Notes: generated by a model not told the origin, from the letters alone. Counted from the first letter of the stretch, positions 23,186-34,915 are shown. The stretch is 64,000 bases of DNA from Macrotis lagotis (GCF_037893015.1 NC_133658.1:12586304-12650303); one strand, 5' to 3'. Numbers and translations are program-made.

Positions 23186-23450
23186 AAATTCTCAGTTAGG
23201 TAGTGTGATGAGAAAGACATTGGATCAGGAGTCAGGAAGAAGTGAGGTCAATCCTGTCCTTACACAATTCCCAGTTGTATGACCCAAGGCAAGTCTCTTC
23301 AATCTCTCTGCCTCACATTCCTCATCAGTAAAATGGAAATAATAATAATAATAATAATAATAACACCTATCTCCCAGGTTTCTGATTAGTATTAAGACAA
23401 AAATGTTAGTAAAGACCTTTGGTTACCTTAATAACAATATGAATGGTCAT
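23186..23450 (+). mobile_element. MIR/THER1 SINE with (AAT)n
   Basis: Seen: AGGTAGTGTGATGAGAAAGAC, GTATGACCCAAGGCAAGTC, CCTCATCAGTAAAATGG, then an AAT run (23337-23364) and CACCTATCTCCCAGG. This is the complete MIR/THER1 order. Confidence 0.8.
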
Positions 23451-23479
23451 TATTAACATTATTATTACCATGACTGGTT

Positions 23480-23567
23480 CAAGTTTTATTTTTATATCCC
23501 TGGGATATTGTAAATTGTCTGGCACATATTAGGAGCTTAATTAATGCTTTTTGATTGATTGACAGAT
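23480..23567 (+). mobile_element. L2 LINE 3' terminus
   Basis: Seen: CTGGCACATATTAGGAGC then TTAATTAATGC fits the L2 3' terminus. Confidence 0.6.
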
Positions 23568-24189
23568 ACTAGGATTCCCCTGTCAAAATCTTTATCCCCC
23601 AATGATAGCAAATCCATTACTCAACATATTTTTCAGAATGAATCATTTAATTGACTTTATATCCCCCTAACTTTAATATTATCCAGTTCATTTTTCTCCA
23701 TTTGGTTCACAAACCTAGAATGAGAAACTTTTTGAAATGTCATTTTGAAGTCTTATATTTTATAAAAATCGAGGGTATGCAGCAAGATGACCTCTCAGGG
23801 ACCTTCCAATTCTAAATTTATCACCATACAATCCTATGATATCATATTCCCCTAATAATCCTGTCAAATAGGGTAATGAGTTTAATAAAACTACACTGGT
23901 AATGAATTTAGACCTAGCTTTAAATGCCAACCCTGTAACTTACTGCTTGGGAGATCTTAGACCTCTCCACTCTGCATTTGCTCCCCTTCCTGGTTTCAGC
24001 TTCATGGAATGAGTTCATCATTTCTAATCTGATCACCTTTTTTGTTATCTCAAATTGTGACTGGCACCACCACCTTCAGAATTCTCTTCCCTTTGGTGGA
24101 AGAGTCCCACACTTCTCTCAATGATTTTTATTACAAAGGGCAGAAATTGGACATGTTGACTCACTCTATTCTGTATCTGTTGATCTGTT

Positions 24190-24385
24190 TTTTTTCAAAT
24201 CAAGAGAAAAAGATACCTCAAGGAGTTTCCCCATCCTTTGCAGCCTCCTTTTGTGCATTCTCTCTTATTGGATTATAATTTCCTTGAGGCAGAGACTGCC
24301 TTTTTTTCATGAATTGTATCCCCAGTGCTTACACTATTGCATCGCACATATTAGGTATTTAATCAAGGTTATTTGATTTATTGGT
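24190..24385 (+). mobile_element. L2 LINE 3' end
   Basis: Seen: GATTATAATTTCCTTGAGG then CAGAGACTGCC, then TATCCCCAGTGCTTACAC and GCACATATTAGGTATTTAATC. Upstream 23930-24190 has weaker L2-like wording. Confidence 0.7.
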
Positions 24386-24439
24386 TTGGGTCTTTGGTGA
24401 TCAATTACCAATCATTTTAAGGGCTAAGTATGTGATCAT

Positions 24440-24590
24440 CATTGTTCTTAAGTGAGTGACCTCTAGGAATCTCAGTTTCATCATTTGTAAAAGGAGTTTG
24501 AATAAGCTGACCTCAAGAGTTCTTTAAGTCTTAATATGTTTTCCTTTTTCCTAGTATCCTATGATTTACTATAACTAAACTTCCATTCAG
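24440..24590 (+). mobile_element. MIR relic
   Basis: Seen: AATCTCAGTTTCATCATTTG then TAAAAGGAGTTTGAATAAG, then GACCTCAAGAGTTCTTT fits the MIR 3' half. Confidence 0.6.
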
Positions 24591-24839
24591 ATTTCAAACC
24601 CCTTCTTGTCAACTCATTTCAAGTCAATTTGATTCTATTCAGACTTTAAAATATGATTAAGCCAGAAAATGTGTTTATAGAATGTTTGACTAATTAGTCA
24701 ACTCAGGGGTTTGTAAGCTAGGGTCCATGAACAACATAGATATATAAATGCATTGTGCATGTGATTGAGTAATTTCAGACCCGTATGATTTACCATGACA
24801 CCAAATGAGAATTTTTTTTGGAGGGAGAGAACAAAGATA

Positions 24840-24980
24840 GAGGAATAGTTTGCCACTTTCTTCTCTAACTCATTTTCCAGATGAAGGCCAGCACTTGCCC
24901 ATGAGCATACAGCCAGTAAGTAGTAGTCTGAGACTGCATTTGAACTTAGGTGCTCCTGACTGCAAACCTAGTGATTTATA
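24840..24980 (-). mobile_element. marsupial SINE relic with BovB-type tail
   Basis: Seen: antisense GTTTGCCACTTTCTTCTC, CATTTTCCAGATGA, TGAGCATACAGCCAGTAAG and TTTGAACTTAGGTGCTCCTG. Confidence 0.65.
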
Positions 24981-25021
24981 GGTTTATACTTAGACATATA
25001 TGTGTATCTGTATGTATGTTT

Positions 25022-25023
<2 letters not shown>

Positions 25024-25068
<45 letters not shown>

Positions 25069-25150
25069 ATTATATATGGAGGGAGATTTATATTTCCTGT
25101 ATTTATTATTTATATTATATATTATATATTATTTATTATTTATATTTTCC
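25024..25150. repeat. (CA)n microsatellite and AT-rich flank
   Basis: Seen: uninterrupted CA at 25024-25062, then TATA-rich sequence with TATTATTTAT repeats to about 25150. Confidence 0.95.
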
Positions 25151-25264
25151 TGTAATTCTATGTATTTTATTTCATGCATTTAAAAATATTCCTAGATAAA
25201 GGATCTACATGCTCCAGCCTACCAAAGGGTTTAGGATATAAATAAATGTTAAATACTCCTATGT

Positions 25265-25365
25265 TAAATAAATGCACAGTTTATATAGGAAATGGCCCTT
25301 GCCCACATTTAGTCTATAGTCTAGTAAGGAGATAAAAGATACATATAATTCACTTTAGCACTATT
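25265..25365 (-). mobile_element. L2-like relic
   Basis: Seen: GAAATGGCCCTTGCCCACAT then TTAGTCTATAGTCTAGTAAGG fits the antisense of the same old repeat seen at 20075 and 61320. Weak. Confidence 0.35.
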
Positions 25366-25369
25366 GCAT

Positions 25370-26394
25370 CTGGTACCCAATCTGCCTACTTGAGGTGCTG
25401 TCCAAAATACATAATTTACATATTTTGATAGATGAAATCAAAAGGCTGCTTATTAAACTATATGTCACTGTCAAGGCAATATGTGTTTTTCCCATCTCTT
25501 TTTCTCACCCTAGTGTGGGAGGTGGAACCAATTTCTTCTTCATTGCTGTGAATGTCATAGAGGATACAGCTTTGCGGTGTTCTTGGTCTCAAGGCAATTA
25601 GGACAATGTCACCTGCACAATGGAACATTGGGAGACCCTCCACTTCGATTGGCAAGTCACCTTTTGCTTGACCTCCCTGCATTGTCATTTTTCCTTAGAA
25701 AATACCTGCAGTGAACCCATATTCATCTCTGTAATAATGTATACCTCTCCCAAAACCAATACATATTGGATCTCTTATAATAGCTGTCATAAAGTCTCTT
25801 TCACATTTCCCATTTGTTAGGGAGACATCATGTTTCACAAAACATTTCATTCTTTTTTGATCAGTCTATTTTTATTTTTACAGAATTAAGAAACAATATA
25901 TCTGTGAATTTTCAGTATATTTTGTGACACAATTATGTCATCTGTTGAAGGAAAATAAAAATTTTAACTAGGTAATGCTACTTTGAATGTAGCACAGTGT
26001 CAGCCACATGGTAATCACATAATAAAAATTTACTGAGCTACCAGCTCATGGGAGATATTTTTCAAGGGCAGGAACATGTAAGATGCTTATTTTCTCTCCA
26101 AGGTAGTCCTTCACCCAAGGAATATTCTAGGTTCCCATAGGATTGGTCCTTGTTTGAATAATATACCAGGATAGGTTGCACTGGAGATATGCTACAAATA
26201 TAAATCAGGTGTGGCCTAAGACAGAGGACAAGGACAGGTCCCAGTAAATTCTGGTACAATAAAGATTCTAGGAACTGGAGAACTTTCTAACAGGGGAATA
26301 TAATATAAAAAGAAGCATCTCAATGTTTACTTCTCCCCCAACTTCAGTCTTCTTGAATTGTAATAATTAAATGCCCAAATTCCTCCCCCATGCT
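25370..26394. other. unassigned; L2-like tail near 25985-26045
   Basis: Seen: mostly unique sequence. TAGCACAGTGTCAGCCACATG then GTAATCACATAAT fits an L2 3' terminus. The minus-strand open frame at 25458-25688 has no supported family. Confidence 0.4.
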
Positions 26395-26690
26395 CTTGTG
26401 CAGCACACTCACGCTTGTGTAAATATTTATACACGTGCAAATCAACATGCAAGCACACACAGCTGCATTCATGTGAAAATACATGTGCATGATTGCATGT
26501 GTGGCTGTATGTGTATGTGCATGCACAAGAACATGGTCATGTCCATGGGAATACACACATACATGTTTGTGGGTATAAATCTGTGTATGTGTGGTGTGTG
26601 CATGCATGTGTGTGTCTATCTCTCTCTCAATCTATATCTATTTCTTTAAATCTACATGTATATAGATACATGCATGCATTCATATGAGTA
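26395..26690. repeat. degenerate CA/TG-rich, ATGCATG-rich tract
   Basis: Seen: about 300 bp of mostly alternating purine-pyrimidine words (ACACACAG, ATGTGCATG, TGTGTATGTG, GTGTGCATGCATGTGTG). The cysteine/histidine-rich open frames on both strands reflect this base pattern. Confidence 0.8.
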
Positions 26691-27054
26691 GGAGTTGTTT
26701 CCCTGGACAGAAGTAAGCTATAGGAAGGTAGAAATAATTGTGTTTTTTTCTTTTTTCTCCTTAAAATGGAGAGTATCAGTAGAGTTGGTCTTTAATCAAA
26801 GTAGTGTGTCAGACAGTCAATTTGCATTCTGAAGTATCTGCTATATGCCAAACTCATAGTAGGGCTAAGCACAGGTAGATCACTATTCTTTGGCACATCC
26901 TGACCATGCAAGTCATTTAAGATTTAATTGGCCATGGAAGTCTCAGACTATAAATTGCAGATTTAAAGAGTTTTTTGTTTCCCTTTATTTTTGCTTGGAA
27001 AGTATCTTTACATGAGTATCATAGGTCCAATCCCTATCTCTCTGTAATACTAGC

Positions 27055-27125
27055 ATCAAACTCTGTCCCAGACACATAGCAATTGATTACTAAGTTTTTA
27101 TTGATTGAGTTGATAAAATTTTCAG
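27055..27125 (+). mobile_element. L2 LINE 3' terminus
   Basis: Seen: CCCAGACACATAGCAATTG then ATTACTAAGTTTTTATTG fits the L2 3' terminus. Short and diverged. Confidence 0.45.
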
Positions 27126-27129
27126 GTAC

Positions 27130-28735
27130 CTATCGTTCTATAGTATTTCTGTGAATTTAAATGTTATATTAATGTTATTATTATGAAAGGTTCTTAGGTG
27201 AACTGCATCATTTATTCTGGAGAAAAAAAAGTAGCAGATATAGGGAAGTCCCAGAATGTACCTTGGACAGAGAAACAGAGTCTGGTGCAGTAGGCCATGT
27301 TGTTTGATGGAGTCTGCTGGCTACTCCCAAATTCTTAAACACACTGCAGAAAATTGGCCTATTCTTCTCCTATATTTTTTTTCATAGTCATAACAGAAAA
27401 ATAAATCTCTGAGATACAAGAAATACTCATAAGAAATCTCAAGAAACTAAACATCAAGCTTATGGGCTAGTAGTTTCCAAAGTTTTTGCGGGTCTTTTTT
27501 TTAAAAGCCAAAAATGTTTAAAATTTTATATATTTATTATTTTAGAGTCTAAATGATGGAAAAGCTTGGCATGGATACATGCTGTTTCAATTTCTGACCC
27601 ATTCCATGAAGACACCTAGTAGCACCCTATAAACAGAGCCTGAAGAATGACGGAATATTCCATTGGGCCAATGTGCAGGGTATTTCATATGCAGATTTGA
27701 TACTTCTATGAATATGTATGCAAATATTTGTTCAAAGGAATGCACACAGTAAGGTCCATAAATATTTCAGTATCCTAGAGCTTCCTACAGTAGGCACCAG
27801 ACAGTATTACGGAAGGCTGGCTAGACTTCCAGCAAAATAAGTAAAATTTGTTTTGGCCTTTTTTTTTTATCTCTCTCTGCTAAAAAGCCTGTCAGGTAAA
27901 TGTTTGTGAATCCACATAGCTTGGCAGATTGGTGTTATCAAGTTGATGGCATAAATATAGGACTTTGATTGGTGCCTCTTGGGAGCTGGCAGGTAGAGAA
28001 AATGATTTTGAAATCACTAGGTTTTTTTCTTTTTTGTTTCATTTTTTCCCTGTGCCTTCCTAAATACACTGTGGCTACAACTGATAGAGACTCCCCAGGT
28101 ATTCTAAGTCACCCCTGCTTGACTAATGGTGCAGAGAATTGACCTTTTCGGTCACTAAGGTCCAGAAATAGATGAAATGGATTTTAGAGTGTCAAGGGGG
28201 AACTGAGATCAGAAGCATGGGATCCATTGGCCAAGGACAAAGGGGATGTACACACATGATTTTTGCCAGCATCTCCCTTTGGGACTTGGCTCTAGAAAGA
28301 TAATCTGGATTGATTTTCTGGGCTGCCTACATTCCAATGTTAGGGTTTTGTTGACAGGAGGCACAGTCTGCTCTGCCATCTGTATGTATTACAAGTAGCC
28401 TCCTGTTGAAAGTCTAATGTCTTCCACCAGCCTACAGATGGCCACCCTTAGGGAATTCCTCCATTGCAATATGTATGAAGTTCACATTGCATACTTCCAG
28501 CTAGCTCTTGAGATCTCCAGGAAATTTGCATTGACTTCTCATTTGCAGTTATTGCTAGAATAGTTGGTTAGGCATTATAGTCTAGGACAAAGAACACAAC
28601 TTATGGATAAAAGGAACAATCTGCTTTGATTCTTATTTCTGGAACCTCCTACTTATGCAACATGAGACAAGACACCTTGCTTTTTTCTCTCAGTTTATGC
28701 AAATAGAAAATGGTGGAAATGATATCTGGAGTCAG
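27130..28735. other. repeat-poor unique sequence, 1.6 kb
   Basis: Seen: no SINE, LINE or microsatellite is evident. No ORF with a recognisable domain and no splice-bounded exon that I can defend. GC is slightly higher than the flanks around 28080-28500. Confidence 0.5.
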
Positions 28736-28739
28736 CTGA

Positions 28740-29020
28740 TCTATTTAAAGTTGAAAAAGACAGGAGAAAACCCTTTTTAAAGATGAAACATAGAGAAGTT
28801 AACTGATTTTCCTAAGGACATGCAGATAAGAAGAAAAATAGGAATACTCTGATCCCAAGTCCCCTGGGCTTGAAAGTTAATATCCTCTTCACTCTACTAG
28901 GAAGCTACAAATTTAAAGTCAGAAGGGAAATAAGGTCAGAATGAGTAACTGAGGTACAGAGATGTTAAATTATTAGACTTGTATTCATACCACATAAACG
29001 AACTGGGATTCTAAACCAGA
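28740..29020 (-). mobile_element. MIR-like relics (two adjacent)
   Basis: Seen: antisense GAAGTTAACTGATTTTCC then TAAGGACATGCAG, and again ACTGAGGTACAGAGATGTT, fit the CORE of MIR. Diverged. Confidence 0.45.
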
Positions 29021-29079
29021 TATTTTGATAATCAATCCAGGATGCTTTGGATGTTGCCATATTCCTGCCCAATTGAGCA

Positions 29080-29290
29080 TCATTTTGTAAAGCATTTTTC
29101 ACAAGTGATTGGATATAAGTTTCACAACAAGCCTGTGAGGTGGATGCTAAATATGATACTCACCCAATATTTCTGATTAGGAAATGGAGGCTCAGAGAAG
29201 GTAAATATCTTGATAACGGCCTCACAGCTAATGAGTGTCAAAGGTAGAATTAGAATTTGTTCTCTTTATCCACCTCTTAGAATCACTTTA
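29080..29290 (-). mobile_element. MIR SINE
   Basis: Seen: antisense CACAACAAGCCTGTGAGGTGG, GGAAATGGAGGCTCAGAGA then AGGTAAATATC, and CTCACAGCTAATGAGTG give the full MIR order. Confidence 0.75.
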
Positions 29291-29374
29291 TTCCTTCTAT
29301 TTGCAGTTCAATTACCAACTTCTGTGTTAGCCATTTCTTGATTGATTCAATTCTAAGAGCACCCTCTGCTGAAA

Positions 29375-29550
29375 TTCTTTCTATTTAGCCACCTTGTATA
29401 CATGGTCCATTTTATTTTGTGTATCCTTGAATCTCTTCCAACAAAATGTAAGTTATTTGAGACTAAACATTGTTTCCTTCTGTGTGTTTCTATCCTGGTG
29501 TTCAGTTGCCTGTCAACCTCACAGGAGATGTTTAATAAATGTTGCCTGAT
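29375..29550 (+). mobile_element. L2 LINE 3' end
   Basis: Seen: AAAATGTAAGTTATTTGAGAC then TAAACATTG, then GAGATGTTTAATAAATGTTG. Confidence 0.6.
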
Positions 29551-29779
29551 AGAATCTTTCTCCAAGGCCAAGTCTTTATCCATTATGTAATTTCTGAATC
29601 GTTTAAGTTTGTACCACAAAGAGATGTGTGAATATCAAATGAAAAGACAAGCAAAGTTCTTTGAAAAATTTCAAAAGCCATAAAAACATCATTTTTTTTT
29701 ATCATTGGTAAGAATATTGCTATTCAGTCAACTTTTGAGATAGATTTCTTTGAACACTGTCTAGAAATAACTGAGTTTC

Positions 29780-29816
29780 ATCCAACCCATCACTAAAAAT
29801 CCAACCCATCACTAAA
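29780..29816. repeat. 19-bp tandem duplication
   Basis: Seen: ATCCAACCCATCACTAAA at 29780-29797 and again at 29799-29816. Confidence 0.95.
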
Positions 29817-29984
29817 TGAGCATATTTTTAATGAAATGTCTACAGTGGAGCCAACCTCTATGCTGAACACAGAAGATAGAACAGATTGAGTCACGAGATA
29901 AGGTCATTTCTATGGTATACAAAGTTTAGAGTAAGGAATTTCCTTTTCTGAAGCAGAGTGATACCTTCTCTATGATTTCAGAGT

Positions 29985-30115
29985 CTTAAAGATTTGCAGG
30001 CATCTCAGAAGTTAATGCTTTTTGCCAGAGTCACATCATATACTCAAGATATTTTGGATTAAGGACTTGAACCCAAGGCATTGTATTCAACTCTCTACCT
30101 CTCTCATTCTTTAGT
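29985..30115 (-). mobile_element. MIR-like relic
   Basis: Seen: antisense GCCAGAGTCACATCATA and GACTTGAACCCAAGGCATTG. Diverged. Confidence 0.4.
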
Positions 30116-30119
30116 GTGT

Positions 30120-31085
30120 GATATGTTGCAGAACAAAACAGTGCCAATAATTAAGGAAAATGATCTCTAACCAGAGGAAACATACATTTGTATGTTTATG
30201 TAATCCAAGATTTAAAAGTCCATCCAATAGAGAATATTACTATATCTTAAAGAGAAATAGAATCTTGGTTGAGGGGCAAGTTAACAGATTCTCTAGAGAG
30301 TATTGTAATGCTGGGAGAAACTAGAGGAGTCAGTTAAAGGTGGGGGGAAGCATTACTGAAAAACTGATGAAGACAAATGTTTTATTTAGTGGGGGTGGAA
30401 AAGACTGAAGAGATTTTAACTGTCAAATCTGGTTTTAATTCATCCTAGGAAGAAGGTATTCAGAAAAAAAAAGAATTGAAAGACTGCCATCTTGAATACT
30501 TAAATATTATAGCAGTATCTTCAAAATTGAGAAATGAGAAATTACAGTTGATGAGCAAAAGTAACTTTGAATGTTATCCTCCTTATAGTATTTCAATGTT
30601 ATGTGTGCCCTGCTGTTTTTATTCTATTCTTAATACATTTTATAGTAACTGATATTCATAATTATATAATCCTCTTGACTAGTAGATTTAAGAAAGAGAA
30701 TACATAGGAGGAAAAAGAGATTTTTCTACCTTACTTTATGAACTGACTTTGGGTCTCAGAGTTAATTAACTAGTTAAAGAAATTGTATATTTCTATTGAT
30801 TTATGAGAAAATCTTTGAACATTTCCCTTGATTGCCTAAAACCAGGGTAAAGAGTGAATAAAACAATAGGTCAAGTGGTTGGATGGATATAAGAATTTTG
30901 TTGTTGTTGTGGCTATTTGTTTTTAGCTAGTAAATTCGCCTATGCACTCTATTTGATCCATGTTATCCATCAATATTAGGGATTCATTTTATTGTTGTCA
31001 TCCATCATTTATTACCATCATCATTCATACCATATAGGGGTACAAAAAGGAAATATAAAAAAGAGATACAAGAGTGAAGACTGAC
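30120..31085. other. no recognised feature
   Basis: Seen: unique AT-rich sequence. No gene or named repeat. Confidence 0.45.
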
Positions 31086-31089
31086 ATCT

Positions 31090-31450
31090 GGAGAATCTAG
31101 GAAGGCTTTCTCTAGATGGTGGCATGGGAGTATACCTTTCCAGGAAACTAGATAGTTTGAGATACAAAAGTTGGTGGGATTGCATTACAGGCATCTCAGA
31201 CAGCTAAGCATGAAGGTAGGAGGGAGAGATATATGTCTAAGGGAATACAGTTAAAAGGCAAGTTGGGCTGAATCACAGAATTCATGGAGATATATAATTT
31301 TTAATAACACTGGAGATCTATATTGTGACCATGTTTTAAAGGAGTTTATATGTCAAATAGAAGAATACATATTTGATGTTAGAGCTATAGGTAGTTGCTA
31401 GTTTGTTTTTTGTTTTTTTACTGTAGAGGAGTCAACTGGACATTTTGGGA
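31090..31450. repeat. old dispersed mammalian repeat, family not assigned
   Basis: Seen: AGGAAGGCTTTCTCTAGATGG, GGGATTGCATTACAGGCATC, GCAAGTTGGGCTGAATCAC, TTTAAAGGAGTTTATATG. This order (GGCTTC..GAAGG, GCATTCCAGGCA, GGCTGGA, AAGGAGTTTG) recurs in mammalian genomes. I recall it as L2-associated but am not sure. Confidence 0.4.
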
Positions 31451-31454
31451 AAAT

Positions 31455-32518
31455 TAGTTTGGCAGCCGAATTGAAGGGTGAATGTGGAAAGCTGTGAAGC
31501 AAAAACAATTTGTACAATATTCTGCTAGTTTAGGCAATAATTTGAAATAGATGGAAGTTGTATGAGAAGAGAAGAGAGAATGGAATGAATGAATGAATGA
31601 ATGAGTTACTGTGTGATTAGAAAACAAATAAACAATAGAATAAGTTTTGGAGCACAGATGTGGAGTGACTGAATGAGTGTAGGGAGCCCAAGTTGACACT
31701 TATGTTGAAGTCTTATTTCCATTGTGATAGAAACTCCCTTATACAGGAAATACCTTTCTTTTGTCTTTGTCCAGATGCTGTCATATCATAAACACCTATT
31801 TAGAACTTGTTAATGGATTGATTCTTCCACTGCCCTCCTATGTCACCTCCATTGCAGATATCTCATTAGTATCTAACCCTACTAATCTCTGTTTCCTTTC
31901 CCCCAGAAATACAACAGAGAGAAAAGGACAGATAGCTCCAGATATTTCCAGTTCATAGTTCCTGTTTTTGGTTGGTCAGTCCCACAATTACTCTTTGCCC
32001 AACTAAGATTTTGATATAAATATATTAACCTACGGAACAAGTGCTAGCCAAATAAGGGATTGAAGAATTCTATTGACTATAGACCATAACCAATAGACCA
32101 TAAGACCTCACTGTCTACTGAGTCAAAGGGTTATAGCCCTTTAATTTCCTCCTCCATCGCCCCCATCCGATTTTTTTGCAATTCTAACTAGGGTTAGAAA
32201 ATGCAAATTATCCTCGCATTCATTACTGACAGTAATGGAGCTGCGTGTAAGGCTCATATTCCCATTATATAAAAGACAATTATTCTTTTTCTGTTACACT
32301 CATTGAGACAATAAAAGAAAAAGGGGGCTTCCTCATTGGCAAGGATAGATAAAGTTAATTTAGCACTCTGCAGAGAAAAGGGATCACTACCCAATTCTGA
32401 TTTCAGTCATGGCTTTTCCACCTAGCACAATGGTTTTTCTAACCAGGAGGAACATAACAATGTGAAGAGAAAATGGAAGATAAAGATAAATGAATTCATT
32501 CTAGGAGAGTCTTTGGAA
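31455..32518. other. no recognised feature
   Basis: Seen: unique sequence with a short GAAT run near 31583-31603. Open frames here lack any domain. Confidence 0.45.
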
Positions 32519-32714
32519 CAGGGTGGGGAACCTTTTTGCTGTCCACAACCAAACCTTAAAATTTAGCCTGCTACATTTAGTCAAACATTTAATGAATTCA
32601 CCCCCATAAAAGATCCAAAAATTATAGAATTTCAAGTCCTATCTGTGATTGCCTTGGCAGGGCCAGATATCACTGATCTTATATGGTCAGTGGGCCAGAC
32701 GTTCCCTGTTCCTG
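32519..32714. mobile_element. hAT-type non-autonomous DNA transposon, ~196 bp
   Basis: Seen: left end CAGGGTGGGGAACCTTTTTG. The right end, reverse complemented, is CAGGAACAGGGAACGTC. Interior AAATTTAGCCTGCTACATTTA then GTCAAACATTTAAT and GGGCCAGACGTTCCCTG matches the interior I recall for marsupial Charlie-like hAT elements. The possible 8-bp duplications CTTTGGAA and CTCTCAAA match poorly (5 of 8). No transposase. Confidence 0.6.
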
Positions 32715-32787
32715 CTCTCAAAACTTGAGAGACACCTTACTAGGTTCCAGACTCATATGCATTGCAGTCCTGGTTTTAGATTTTTTT

Positions 32788-33670
32788 TTTAATTTTTGTG
32801 TTAACTAACACCAAGAAAATGCAGGTGCTCTGTTCACCAGCACCACACCATCCAAATGTGGAACCATCAATTACAGCAGATGGAGAAGTTATGAGTTCTG
32901 TGGACAAGTTCACTTACCCCAGTCTTGTCCTTTCCAAGAAGGTCCACATTGACAATAAGACTGACACAGGCACTGCCAGAGCTAACTCAGTATTGGGAAG
33001 GCTCTGAAAGAAAGTATGGGAAAGTATGACCAGACTGAAGGTCAACAGAGCCATTGTGCTGACCTTATGGCTATATGCTGTGAAACCTGGACAATCTACA
33101 AGCTCCATGTCAGGAAACTAAGTCACATTTAAATTGTCTTAGGAAGATTCTGAAGATCTCTTGGCAGAAGATACCAGACACTGAGGTCCTTTCTCCAGCT
33201 AAACTATCTAGCATTCCAACATTTCTACAGAGAACACAACTATAATGGGCTGACCATGTGGTTAGAATACCAGATGTACACTTGCCAACAAAGACTATTT
33301 TAAGAACTCCTACAGGGCAAGTTCTCACAATGGGGGTCAGAAGAAGTGATATTGAGACACCTTGAAGGTCTCATTGAAGAACTTTACAATTGATCGTCCA
33401 GCATGGGAGATACTGGCACAGGACCACCCAGCATGGTGTGTCCTCATCAGTGGAGGGGCTGCACTCTATGAGAAGGGTAGAATTGAAGCAGCTCAAAGGA
33501 AATAAGTCACATGTAAGTTTAGAGTAACTCCCTATGTGTTCACATGGATTATTTGTGCCCAACCTGTGCTAGAGCTCACATTGGTCTGATCAGACAATCA
33601 GACACACTGTCATTTGTCTCATAGTGATGTCATTTTGGTCTTCCTTGATAAGGAAGTACAAGAACCAACC
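32788..33670 (+). mobile_element. RTE-like LINE, 3' ~0.9 kb
   Basis: Seen: it begins in the FGLTINTKK-like motif (TTAACTAACACCAAGAAAATG). Peptides PSITADGEVMSSVDKFTYPS, then VLSKKVHIDNKTDTGTARAN, follow. Then ILKIS and GLISH-like zinc-finger wording, ending in TGATGTCATTTTGGTC..AGTACAAGAACCAACC. It starts at nearly the same motif as the copy at 39.6 kb. Frame broken in several places. Confidence 0.78.
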
Positions 33671-33712
33671 GATTTTAGAATGTTAAGGTAATCATTGCTA
33701 GTTACTGCTAAA

Positions 33713-33990
33713 GAGTACCTAGGTGGTGCAGTGGACAGAATACTGACTTTGGAGTTAGGAGGGTAGGAGTTCAAATCCAGCCTCAGACACATGCCAGTTA
33801 CTAGCTGTGTAAGTGGACCTTGGGCAAGTCACCTAGCCCTGATTACCTCTCTCCAGGGCTATCTCATTTTCCTGATTCATATCTGGTCCCTGGACCCAGT
33901 GGGCTCTAGAAGAGAACACCCCCCCACACACTACCCCCCCACTCAAATCCAATTTCTGAGCTTGTTTCTGTATCACTTTCCTGCTGCTTT
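33713..33990 (+). mobile_element. SINE of the RTE-tailed class (WALLSI-like), 3' truncated
   Basis: Seen: CTAGGTGGTGCAGTGGACAG, TTCAAATCCAGCCTCAGACA, CTTGGGCAAGTCACC, then CTGATTCATATCTGGTCCC then TGGACCCAGTGGGCTC, the distinctive middle of this class. The RTE-like tail is largely missing. Confidence 0.65.
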
Positions 33991-34324
33991 TTCCATGACA
34001 AAGGCTTTAAGTGCCCAAGGTCAATGCTTTAAGGTTTGTGCTGCTTCCAATGCTCCACCTAACTACTCTTAATTGCTAATTCTTTTTAATGTGGACTTCC
34101 ATTGTTGTAGGTAAAAGCCACAACTGATAAGATAGGAGGAGTATGAGCCTCAGGATCTATGTATTATCTAGTCCCCTTATTTGATAAGTTTAGAAAGAGA
34201 GAGTCTTAGGTAATGAGGACAAATATAAGGCTGAGTTGAAGATAGCTTGAGGGAACAGAATCTTTGAGAATTGATAATGTCTTCTAAGACTTTCCCTTAT
34301 TCTTGCTGGTTTGACCATAATTAT

Positions 34325-34440
34325 TTGATTATTTTTCAAATAAATTATTTATTTATACATTTTTAGCATTACTATTTTTCAAATTTTGAGTTCCAAATTA
34401 TTTCCCTCCCTTTGTCCTCCACCCTGACCATTCAGAAGAC
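34325..34440 (-). mobile_element. L1 3' terminal fragment
   Basis: Seen: ATTTTTCAAATTTTGAGTTCC then AAATTATTTCCCTCCC, the antisense of the far 3' end of marsupial L1 as also seen near 35930-36000. Confidence 0.45.
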
Positions 34441-34495
34441 TAGCAATGTGTGTTTGTGTGTGTCTTAAGTACGTATTTGCAAAACAAGACAGAGA

Positions 34496-34654
34496 GGGCA
34501 GCTAGGTTGCTTAGTGGATAAAGCACCAGCCTTGAAGTCAGGAGTACCTGGGTTCAGATTTGGTCTCAGACACTTAATAATTACCTAGCTGTGTGGCCTT
34601 GGGCAAGCCACTTAATCCCATTTGCCTTGCAAAAAACTAAAAAAAAAAAACAAC
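34496..34654 (+). mobile_element. tRNA-derived marsupial SINE
   Basis: Seen: complete SINE from GGGCAGCTAGGTTGC to an A-run. Target duplication ACAAGACAGAGA at 34484-34495 and 34655-34666 (12 of 12). Confidence 0.93.
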
Positions 34655-34659
34655 ACAAG

Positions 34660-34915
34660 ACAGAGAAAGAGACTGACAGAGAAACAAGAGTCAGGAAGAG
34701 ATAGACACAGAAAATGAGACAGAGACAATTATAGAGATAGAGGGAGAGAGAGAAAGAAATGGGCAGACACACAGAAAGAAAAAAGCACAGAAAACAGCAA
34801 CAGAAGCATAAATATAGAGAGACAAAGGTAAAAAGAAAAAGATAGGCAGATAGAAAAACATAGATGTAGAAAGAGAAAGAAGTAAAGAAATTAGGGAGAG
34901 AGTGAGTTATCTTCT
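34660..34915. repeat. purine-rich low-complexity tract
   Basis: Seen: GACAGAGA, AGAAAGAG and similar words over about 250 bp. Confidence 0.8.

Noticed and set aside
25458-25688. 76-aa minus-strand open frame containing AGDIVLIA, which recalls the reverse transcriptase ADDIVL box
   Set aside because: The aspartate pair is missing, neighbouring residues do not follow any RT pattern I know, and no other LINE wording surrounds it.
26344-26687. Cysteine/histidine-rich open frames on both strands
   Set aside because: They follow from the TG/CA-rich base pattern. No zinc-finger spacing is kept.
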